NCBI GenBank assembly: GCA_030612165.1
Contig: JAUWOK010000045.1
Coordinates: 1 to 8,481 of the forward strand
Length of the DNA stretch: 8,481 bases
From: Dehalococcoidia bacterium
GTDB lineage: Bacteria > Chloroflexota > Dehalococcoidia > GIF9 > AB-539-J10
Reading direction: 5' to 3'
The first letter of the stretch is position 1. Each line of letters starts with the position of its first letter. The notes below the pieces were generated by a model, which saw only the letters and a program-made list of their open reading frames with translations, made no database searches and was not told where the DNA came from. The position numbers were made by a program, and so were the translations under genes. Positions 1-4,904 of this stretch are shown here, one piece after another.

Positions 1-204
1 AATACCGTTTCCTGTTTAATTATCCCTTCTTTTCCCTCCGAAAACATTCCAGCCATTGTATCATACGTATCAACCCCATCTTTACCTGCCCCAAAACAGG
101 CGATTTAACAACGCCTCTTTTCTGCCGCGGGTATATGTTTCTGGAAGGTCACTAGTGATAATTGTCCGTGGCGGAAGCCTCTTTGCGGTTTTTTAGATTG
201 GAAG
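1..204. other. Left-edge stretch without a supported gene
   Basis: No gene is supported here. A minus-strand frame stays open from about position 105 to the left edge. It has in-frame ATG codons and an amino-acid mix that could be coding, but no ribosome binding site stands before those ATGs, so it could equally be the leader of a gene lying to the left. A GGAGG sequence on the minus strand (36-40) is not followed by an ATG within the window. A plus-strand T6 run at 189-194 follows only a weak, imperfect stem. Confidence 0.3.
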
Positions 205-277
205 TGAGCCGTGTGGGACTCGAACCCACGACACCCTGATTAAAAGTCAGGTGCTCTACCAGCTGAGCTAACGGCCC
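205..277 (-). tRNA. tRNA-Lys (anticodon UUU)
   Basis: The minus strand folds into a complete 73-base cloverleaf. It has a 7-bp acceptor stem with one G-U pair, a D arm with the AGCTGGTA loop, the anticodon arm CCTGA-CTTTTAA-TCAGG with anticodon TTT, a 5-base variable loop and the T arm GTGGG-TTCGAGT-CCCAC. The discriminator base is A. The 3' CCA is not encoded (CTT follows), so it must be added by a nucleotidyltransferase. It lies 33 bases downstream of tRNA-Gly and is probably cotranscribed with it. Confidence 0.97.
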
Positions 278-310
278 ATAAAATCTGAACTCGTCACGCG
301 CAAATTCCCA

Positions 311-385
311 TGGAGCGGGTGATGGGGCTCGAACCCACGACATCTTGCTTGGGAAGCAAGCACTCTACCGATGAGTTACACCCGC
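311..385 (-). tRNA. tRNA-Gly (anticodon CCC)
   Basis: The minus strand folds into a full cloverleaf. The acceptor GCGGGTG pairs with CACCCGC, the anticodon arm is CTTGC-TTCCCAA-GCAAG with anticodon CCC, and the T arm contains TTCGAGC. The discriminator is T, and CCA is encoded directly after it (311-313), unlike the tRNA-Lys and tRNA-Glu genes in this window. It is the first gene of a two-tRNA unit, about 10 bases after the predicted transcription start. Confidence 0.97.
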
Positions 386-401
386 ACAAATAACAAAACA
401 T

Positions 402-430
402 ATTATCAAGGTGCTCTTGCTCAATGTCAA
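402..430 (-). promoter_or_regulatory. Promoter of the tRNA-Gly/tRNA-Lys unit
   Basis: On the minus strand, a consensus -35 TTGACA (425-430) and a -10 GATAAT (402-407, five of six consensus bases) are separated by exactly 17 bases. The predicted start near 395 gives a leader of about 10 bases before tRNA-Gly. This is the best sigma-70-type match in the window, as expected for stable RNA genes. Confidence 0.8.
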
Positions 431-481
431 GAACATACTAAGTAAGCTACGCCAAGTCAAAACACTGTAATCACGGCAGAA

Positions 482-1720
482 TCACTCCAGAGGTTTTAAG
501 GTCAAGAGCTTCTTAGCAATCCATGGATACTTGGCGATGAAAAGCAACTCGTCCTCCACCAGCGGCTTCTGTGCCTCCACATTGGCATATCTCACGAGCT
601 CCAGCACCTTCCTTGCCTCTTCAGGGTCCGAGAAGGTTACCTCCATCTTGCCCATCAGGTGCTTGAAGCCTGAAATGCCGCCATATTCACCCGAACAGAT
701 TTCCCTGCCAGTTTCCACCAGCTCCGGCTCACCTCTGCCAAGTTCATCGAAACCATATAGCTCATAGTTCTGAGGGTCCTTCAAAACGCCGTCGGCGTGA
801 ATACCCGAGGCATGGGCAAAAGCGTTAGCGCCCACGCCGGGCTGATTCACCGGGATAGGAACACCGAAGGCATAGCTGGCAAATTTAGCCAGCCGCCACG
901 ACTTCGACAGGTCAATGTGATTCCCCAGTCGATACTTCTCGGAGAACCCCCTGGACTTGGTAACAGCCAGCATCGTGGCCAGGAAATCGGCGTTGCCCGC
1001 CCTCTCCCCGATGCCATTAATCGTGGTATTGATATAGACATCCTGCCCCCCATCTATAGCCCCCTTCGCTCCAGCCAGAGAATTAGCTACAGCCATTCCC
1101 AGGTCTCCATGACAATGTATCTCTATGGGGATTCCCACGCTCTCCGCCAGCACCTTCGCGGTCTCGTAAATAGTGAAAGGATTATCATAGCCAAGTGTGT
1201 CACAGTACCTGAACCTGTGTGCCCCGTGCTCCTTAGCCGCCCTGGCAAACGAAATTAGGAAATCAATATCCGTCCGAGAAGCGTCCTCCGCATTAACCCC
1301 TACGGTCTCAGCACCGGCGGACCAGGCAGCATCCAGCGCAGCTACCATCATTTTCAACACATCATCCTTGCTCTTCTTCCCCATGAATTTACCCTGGATC
1401 ATCTGTTCCGATGTGGAGATAGAGATATTCAGATGCCGCAAAGCAGGTACAAGCTCGAAGGCCTTTTCTACATCCGCGACAGTCGCCCTGATCCACCCCT
1501 CCAGGCGGATTGGCTGCAAGACCCCCATGCTGGCAAGCTCCAGGTTAGCCTGGAGATAAAGAGACTCGTGCCGCGTCGTGGGAAAACCAAACTCCGACTG
1601 GAAAATACCCATCTGATTAAGATAGATATTTATCATGGTTTTTTCCAGCTTGGACAAGCCCAGATTAGCCGTCTGCACGCCGTCACGATTAGTTACATCA
1701 ATAAAATAGATCTTTGGCAT
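482..1720 (-). CDS. Re-citrate synthase / homocitrate synthase family enzyme (DRE-TIM metallolyase)
   Basis: A 412-residue enzyme of the isopropylmalate/homocitrate synthase superfamily, which condenses acetyl-CoA with a 2-oxoacid in a metal-dependent TIM barrel. Visible motifs are TNRDGVQT at 10-17 (the usual LRDGEQ with the R-D pair kept), the metal-binding HCHGDLG at 202-208, NGIGERAGNA at 235-244, and FAHASGIHADG at 301-311, typical of the homocitrate synthase branch. The long C-terminal LeuA regulatory domain of true isopropylmalate synthases is missing. From memory, the sequence style (YFIDVTNRDGVQT, SEFGFPTTRHE, GRGEPELVETGREIC) resembles the oxygen-sensitive Re-citrate synthases of Dehalococcoides and Clostridium kluyveri, which make citrate from oxaloacetate. 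Homocitrate synthase remains possible. The ATG at 1720 was chosen because GGGAG (1728-1732) stands 7 bases before it. A TTG 14 codons upstream lacks such a site. Confidence 0.85.
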   Translation of the reverse strand: MPKIYFIDVTNRDGVQTANLGLSKLEKTMINIYLNQMGIFQSEFGFPTTRHESLYLQANLELASMGVLQPIRLEGWIRATVADVEKAFELVPALRHLNISISTSEQMIQGKFMGKKSKDDVLKMMVAALDAAWSAGAETVGVNAEDASRTDIDFLISFARAAKEHGAHRFRYCDTLGYDNPFTIYETAKVLAESVGIPIEIHCHGDLGMAVANSLAGAKGAIDGGQDVYINTTINGIGERAGNADFLATMLAVTKSRGFSEKYRLGNHIDLSKSWRLAKFASYAFGVPIPVNQPGVGANAFAHASGIHADGVLKDPQNYELYGFDELGRGEPELVETGREICSGEYGGISGFKHLMGKMEVTFSDPEEARKVLELVRYANVEAQKPLVEDELLFIAKYPWIAKKLLTLKPLE

Positions 1721-1792
1721 ATCGTTTCTCCCGCAACAAGAATTGACCAGTCTTTCTGACAATATATAGAAATGACCACATCTCAGGCGATA

Positions 1793-1821
1793 AATCTAGC
1801 ATGATTACCCTATTTAAGCAA
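1793..1821 (-). promoter_or_regulatory. Putative promoter of the citrate synthase-like gene
   Basis: On the minus strand, TTGCTT (1816-1821) and TAGATT (1793-1798) are 17 bases apart, and TGC directly before the -10 gives an extended -10 element. The predicted start near 1786 leaves a leader of about 65 bases. Both hexamers are imperfect. The -35 overlaps the left arm of the palindrome at 1815-1836. Confidence 0.4.
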
Positions 1822-1836
1822 ACTCGCTTTTGCTTA
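1815..1836. promoter_or_regulatory. Palindrome between the citrate synthase-like gene and argC (candidate operator)
   Basis: TAAGCAAA (1815-1822) and TTTGCTTA (1829-1836) are perfect 8-bp inverted arms around a 6-base spacer. The palindrome covers the -35 position of the citrate synthase promoter and ends 3 bases before the argC -10, so a bound protein could control both genes. It does not match the ArgR consensus I know. Some 8-bp dyads arise by chance, so position is the main support. Confidence 0.4.
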
Positions 1837-1839
1837 TAG

Positions 1840-1863
1840 TATAATGGCAAATTAACGGAAGGA
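1840..1863 (+). promoter_or_regulatory. argC -10 element and ribosome binding site
   Basis: A perfect TATAAT lies at 1840-1845 with no good -35 at the usual distance; the palindrome occupies that place. A start near 1852 would give a leader of about 22 bases containing the purine-rich GGAAGGA (1857-1863), 10 bases before the ATG. The weak -35 suggests that activation or the palindrome matters for expression. Confidence 0.5.
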
Positions 1864-1873
1864 TAAGTCATCA

Positions 1874-2917
1874 ATGAAACAGATAAAAGCTGGTATTATA
1901 AATGTCTCTGGTTATATCGGCGCTGAGCTTGCCCGGTTGCTCTTGCAGCATCCCCAGGTAGAGCTTACATCAATTACAGGGAGAAGCGCCGCTGGAAAAA
2001 GAATAGGAGATATCTTTCCCTCATTCAGTAACACCGCTCTTTCCATATCGGCCGAGATCGACCACGATATAGACATCGTTTTCTCAGCGATGCCTCATGC
2101 GGCTAGCCTGGATGTAGTGCCATACTTACTGAACAAAAGTATCCGGGTAATTGATGTCAGTGCCGATTTCAGGCTAAAAAACATCAGCGAGTATCAGTCG
2201 TGGTATGGGGTTTCTCACACCTCTCCCGACCTGGTGGAAGAGGCTGTTTACGGGCTTCCCGAACTGCATAAACCCGATATTCCTACCGCCAGATTAATAG
2301 CCAATCCCGGTTGCTACGCTACCAGCATCATCCTGGCCATGGCTCCTGCTATGAAGAAAGGCCTTCTCCGTGGGGATATTATAGCTGACAGCAAATCAGG
2401 AGTCTCTGGCGCCGGCAGGGCATTAAGCCAGAAAACACACTATCCTGAAACCAATGAAGACACCAGCGCTTATTCTCTCCAGGGGCATCGCCACCTGCCT
2501 GAAATTGAACAAGAGTTGAAAGGACTTGATTCCGAGATTCCTCTTTCCCTCACCTTCGTGCCTCATATGGTGCCAATGACCAGAGGGATACTGAGTTCCT
2601 GTTATGCCACAATAAAAAACGGCGTCCTCCCCGAAGGCGACAGGGCAGAAGAAGAAATAAGACAGCTTTACCGTGAATTTTACAAGGAGAGTCCTTTTGT
2701 CCGTATAATAGATACGCCCCCCCATACCAAACACGCATGGGGAAGCAATTTCTGCTTTATACACCCGATTATAGACCAACGAACGGGAAGGTTGATAATC
2801 ATCAGTTGCCTGGACAACCTGGTTAAAGGGGGAGCAGGACAAGCCATTCAGAACATGAACCTGATGTTCGGCCTTCCGGAAACAAGCGGACTTGAAACTT
2901 TAGCTCTATACCCTTAA
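1874..2917 (+). CDS. argC: N-acetyl-gamma-glutamyl-phosphate reductase
   Basis: A 347-residue cytoplasmic enzyme that reduces N-acetyl-glutamyl phosphate to the semialdehyde with NADPH, the third step of arginine (ornithine) synthesis. The N-terminal nucleotide-binding fold starts with NVSGYIGAELARLL (10-23), where the first glycine of the usual GASGYTG is Asn10. The catalytic cysteine is Cys147 in NPGCYATS (144-151). KSGVSGAGR (174-182) and GHRHLPE (204-210, catalytic His) follow, then FVPHMVPMTRG and the typical C-terminal NLMFGLPET. Length is normal for the family. The start is fixed by GGAAGGA 10 bases upstream. No other arg gene is in the window, so it stands apart from any arginine operon. 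Its last 26 bases also carry the predicted tRNA-Glu promoter. Confidence 0.96.
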   Translation: MKQIKAGIINVSGYIGAELARLLLQHPQVELTSITGRSAAGKRIGDIFPSFSNTALSISAEIDHDIDIVFSAMPHAASLDVVPYLLNKSIRVIDVSADFRLKNISEYQSWYGVSHTSPDLVEEAVYGLPELHKPDIPTARLIANPGCYATSIILAMAPAMKKGLLRGDIIADSKSGVSGAGRALSQKTHYPETNEDTSAYSLQGHRHLPEIEQELKGLDSEIPLSLTFVPHMVPMTRGILSSCYATIKNGVLPEGDRAEEEIRQLYREFYKESPFVRIIDTPPHTKHAWGSNFCFIHPIIDQRTGRLIIISCLDNLVKGGAGQAIQNMNLMFGLPETSGLETLALYP

Positions 2918-2920
2918 AAT
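2892..2920 (+). promoter_or_regulatory. tRNA-Glu promoter inside the 3' end of argC
   Basis: TTGAAA (2892-2897) and TAAAAT (2915-2920) are separated by exactly 17 bases. The -35 and most of the spacer are argC codons, and the -10 includes the argC stop codon TAA (2915-2917). The predicted start near 2927 is about 5 bases before the tRNA. This explains how a tRNA gene only 14 bases behind argC can be expressed independently. Confidence 0.65.
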
Positions 2921-2931
2921 GCTCTCTGCTT

Positions 2932-3005
2932 GCCCTCATCGTCTAGAGGCCTAGGACGTCAGCCTTTCAAGCTGAAGATCAGGGGTTCGAATCCCCTTGG
3001 GGGCA
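2932..3005 (+). tRNA. tRNA-Glu (anticodon UUC)
   Basis: A complete 74-base cloverleaf. The acceptor GCCCTCA pairs with TGGGGGC (one G-U pair), the D arm is GTCT...GGAC, the anticodon arm is TCAGC-CTTTCAA-GCTGA with anticodon TTC, and the T arm is AGGGG-TTCGAAT-CCCCT. The discriminator is A, whereas many bacterial tRNA-Glu have G. CCA is not encoded. It is convergent with pcm, whose stop codon is 47 bases further on. Confidence 0.96.
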
Positions 3006-3052
3006 TATTCCTTACCTCAACACCAGGTTGCTCAACTCTTTCAGGGGACAGG

Positions 3053-3682
3053 TCACTCCGACCAGGCACCCCCACCAATAAGGGGCACGAAATAGCACCC
3101 ACCCAGCTTTTCTACTCTGTCGCCATCCTGCTGTCTGGTAAGCCTGGTCAGTTCCTGCTGCCAACGGGATCCAACCGGAGCCACCAATCTCCCTCCAGGA
3201 ACAAGCTGCTCCACGAGGTCACGAGGAAGGCAGGGGGCTCCTGCGGTAACCATGATGACGTCATATGGAGCTTCTTCAGGGCAACCTAAAGTCTTGCCAG
3301 CAGAACGGACAGCGATATTACGGTAACCGAGATTTTCCAGCGTCTGCCGTGCCCTTATCTCCAATTCAGGAATACGCTCAACCGAAACGACCCACCCAGC
3401 CAGTTCCGCCAGGATAGCTGTCTGATAACCACTACCAGTGCCCACCTCCAGGACCTTTTCGCTTCCCTTTAGCTCCAGGTACTGAGTCATTAAGGCCACG
3501 ATCAAAGGTTGCGAGATAGTCTGACCAAACCCTATGTCCAAAGGAATATTTTCGTAAGCAAGATGGCGCAATTCTTCGGGCACAAAAGCTTCCCGGGGGA
3601 CATGCGAAACGGCTTCCAGTACTTTTTTATCCTGGATCTCACGGCTGAGACCTTCAATCAAGACATCCCGGGATGTTTTCAC
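3053..3682 (-). CDS. pcm: Protein-L-isoaspartate(D-aspartate) O-methyltransferase
   Basis: A 209-residue SAM-dependent enzyme that methylates isoaspartyl residues in damaged proteins and so starts their repair. Family motifs in order: VPREAFVP (28-35), GFGQTISQP (51-59), the SAM-binding VLEVGTGSGYQTA (77-89), APYDVIMVTAG (138-148), LVPGGRLVAPVG (160-171) and CYFVPLIGG (196-204). Length is normal. The usual GDG turn before the APYD motif reads SAGK (127-130), so an acidic residue thought to contact the SAM adenine is missing. The start is a GTG; an in-frame stop 25 bases upstream leaves no ATG, GTG or TTG alternative. It is the last gene of a likely operon, 19 bases after the small membrane-protein gene and downstream of the recombinase. 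Confidence 0.94.
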   Translation of the reverse strand: MKTSRDVLIEGLSREIQDKKVLEAVSHVPREAFVPEELRHLAYENIPLDIGFGQTISQPLIVALMTQYLELKGSEKVLEVGTGSGYQTAILAELAGWVVSVERIPELEIRARQTLENLGYRNIAVRSAGKTLGCPEEAPYDVIMVTAGAPCLPRDLVEQLVPGGRLVAPVGSRWQQELTRLTRQQDGDRVEKLGGCYFVPLIGGGAWSE

Positions 3683-3701
3683 GACCCTGCCAATCCCAAA
3701 A

Positions 3702-3935
3702 CTAATTCAGGAAAAAGAACAGCAAAACGATAATCAGAATCATGGTGCCGGCAATAATGCCAATGCGACGCAGATCGGCAGCTACATAGCTATAACGAAG
3801 GTCGCGACTTGGAATCTGTCGTTCGGCGTCGACCTCAGGCTGATGCCGAACGACAGATTCCCTCCGTCCCATCCGCTGCACTGCACGCATATCAACCTTG
3901 CGGTTTTTCCCACGACGACTAGACTTTCCAGACAA
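3702..3935 (-). CDS. Small single-helix membrane protein of unknown function
   Basis: A 77-residue protein with a basic, polar N-terminal half (Ser, Arg and Lys rich) and one hydrophobic C-terminal helix (about 57-76: RIGIIAGTMILIIVLLFFFL). It lacks a signal peptide, so it looks tail-anchored with the basic part in the cytoplasm. The YSYVAADLRRIGIIAG stretch (48-63) resembles short Chloroflexota proteins I recall, but I cannot name a family. The start is TTG at 3935 with purine-rich AGAGGTAGAG upstream; an ATG at codon 16 is an alternative. It lies 26 bases after the recombinase and 19 before pcm, so cotranscription is likely. Codons 25-41 contain a perfect 17-bp inverted repeat, which is very unusual inside a gene. 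Confidence 0.6.
   Translation of the reverse strand: MSGKSSRRGKNRKVDMRAVQRMGRRESVVRHQPEVDAERQIPSRDLRYSYVAADLRRIGIIAGTMILIIVLLFFFLN
3811..3861. repeat. Perfect 17-bp inverted repeat inside the small membrane-protein gene
   Basis: The arms at 3811-3827 and 3845-3861 are exact reverse complements over 17 bases around a 17-base spacer; two further pairs follow after one mismatch. An RNA from either strand would form a strong hairpin. No T run follows on either strand, so it is not a standard intrinsic terminator. It encodes the polar N-terminal half of the 77-residue protein, ahead of its membrane helix. Confidence 0.95.
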
Positions 3936-3961
3936 TTGTTTTCTCTACCTCTCGCAAAAAT

Positions 3962-4804
3962 TCAGACCTGTTTGTAAACTCTGGTACTGGAAAGGTAAGC
4001 ATGCCCCAGAAGATATTGCACAGATTGAATCCTGACTCCTTTATTCAACTTATTGATAGCAAAGCTATGTCGCAAAATATACGGGGTAACTTTAATTTCC
4101 AGTTCCGCCTTAATAGCGTAGCTTTTAATAATCTGCCAGAAACCCTGCCTGGTAAGGCGTCCCCCTCTCCTATTGAGAAACAATGCATCCTCCCTTTCAT
4201 TATAGAGCAAATCCAAACGGGCGTTCCTGAAATACTCGTCAAACAATTTGCCAATGCGAGAATCAAAAGGAAGCTGCCGCACACCGTTACCATGAACACA
4301 ACAGATATGGCACTGCTTCAAGTCAATATCGGCTGTGTTTAAAGCCACGAGCTCACCCACCCGTAAACCGGTAGCGTAAAGCAACTCCAGCATCACCACA
4401 TCTCTCCTCGCTTCGGGAGTGGACAATCCGGCCGGCTCGGCCAGCAAACGAAGGTACTCCTGCTCGGACAAATACCCGGGCGCATGCTTGCCAACCTGAG
4501 GCGAAAGCAAATTACGACCGGGGTTAACTTTCAGCCTGCCTGATTCAAACATGAATCGGAAAAATGATTTCATTGATGCCACTTTACGAGCCACCGTGCT
4601 GGGAGAATATCCCTTTTCCCTGAGTTTGAGCAAAAAACTCATCACAAGGTTGTCGCCATCCGAATCAAGCTTATCTATTCCCTCCGCGAGGAAAAAATCC
4701 AGCATCTGGGTTAGATCGTTATGATAGGCATCCAGTGTATTCTGGGAACAGCCTTTCTCCCCGGCAAGAAAGTTCAGAAAGGTATCAACATCCTGGCGTT
4801 CCAT
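3962..4804 (-). CDS. XerC/XerD-like tyrosine recombinase with altered catalytic residues
   Basis: A 280-residue protein with the two-domain layout of XerC/XerD: an N-terminal SAM-like core-binding domain (about 1-85, with the SPSTVARKVASMKSFFRF helix) and a C-terminal catalytic domain (about 110-280). Arg148 (ATGLRVGEL), Arg245 (LRHSF), His268 (LLGH) and the nucleophile Tyr277 (TRVY) are present. The lysine of the usual GKG hairpin is Asn173 (HGNG), and the first histidine of the usual HxLRH is Tyr242 (PYILRH). The protein stops three residues after Tyr277, whereas E. coli XerD continues for about 19, so the tail helix used for contact between protomers is missing. It may be an impaired or DNA-binding-only paralogue. 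The ATG at 4804 has AGGG 7 bases upstream. First gene of a likely operon with the small membrane protein and pcm. Confidence 0.88.
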   Translation of the reverse strand: MERQDVDTFLNFLAGEKGCSQNTLDAYHNDLTQMLDFFLAEGIDKLDSDGDNLVMSFLLKLREKGYSPSTVARKVASMKSFFRFMFESGRLKVNPGRNLLSPQVGKHAPGYLSEQEYLRLLAEPAGLSTPEARRDVVMLELLYATGLRVGELVALNTADIDLKQCHICCVHGNGVRQLPFDSRIGKLFDEYFRNARLDLLYNEREDALFLNRRGGRLTRQGFWQIIKSYAIKAELEIKVTPYILRHSFAINKLNKGVRIQSVQYLLGHAYLSSTRVYKQV

Positions 4805-4813
4805 GTAAGCCCT

Positions 4814-4841
4814 ATTTTAGCACAATAATCTGTTTCAACAA
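4814..4841 (-). promoter_or_regulatory. Putative promoter of the recombinase operon
   Basis: On the minus strand, TTGTTG (4836-4841) and TAAAAT (4814-4819) are 16 bases apart. Transcription would start near 4807, only about 3 bases before the ATG. If so, the message is nearly leaderless and the AGGG before the ATG is not part of it. Confidence 0.4.
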
Positions 4842-4851
4842 TGCCATCCGA

Positions 4852-4872
4852 GGACAAAATAATACTTTGTCC
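4852..4872. promoter_or_regulatory. Palindrome at the uvrC promoter (candidate operator)
   Basis: GGACAAA (4852-4858) and TTTGTCC (4866-4872) form a perfect 7-bp dyad around a 7-base spacer. The right arm overlaps the proposed uvrC -35, so a bound repressor would block uvrC. It does not match the LexA boxes CTGTN8ACAG or CGAACN4GTTCG. The arms are short enough that chance cannot be excluded. Confidence 0.4.
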
Positions 4873-4896
4873 ATACCAAAACAATACTGCTACAAT
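4867..4896 (+). promoter_or_regulatory. Putative uvrC promoter, likely giving a leaderless message
   Basis: TTGTCC (4867-4872, four of six consensus bases) and TACAAT (4891-4896, five of six) are 18 bases apart. Transcription would start near 4903, one or two bases before the uvrC ATG at 4905. No Shine-Dalgarno sequence is visible before that ATG, which fits leaderless translation. Confidence 0.5.
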
Positions 4897-4904
4897 CAAC
4901 CTGT

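Noticed and set aside
181..195. Plus-strand T6 run as a terminator
   Set aside because: The preceding stem is only a few imperfect pairs, and no plus-strand gene ends before it.
152..343. 63-residue minus-strand ORF
   Set aside because: It is a translation across the tRNA-Lys gene (the familiar PLAQLVEHLTFNQGVVGSSPTR pattern), not a protein gene.
797..1258. 153-residue plus-strand ORF
   Set aside because: Antisense to the well-supported citrate synthase-like gene, with no recognisable domain.
1721..1762. Longer TTG start for the citrate synthase-like gene
   Set aside because: The extra 14 residues have no family counterpart, and the ribosome binding site fits the ATG at 1720.
2423..2842. 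139-residue minus-strand ORF
   Set aside because: Antisense to argC, whose motifs are complete; the composition is that of a shadow frame.
2930..3289. 119-residue plus-strand ORF
   Set aside because: It begins by translating tRNA-Glu and continues antisense to pcm; it has no ribosome binding site and no family features.
3962..4804. Recombinase as the integrase of a mobile element
   Set aside because: It is Xer-like, sits with housekeeping genes, and no attachment-site repeats or phage genes are visible near the tRNA genes.
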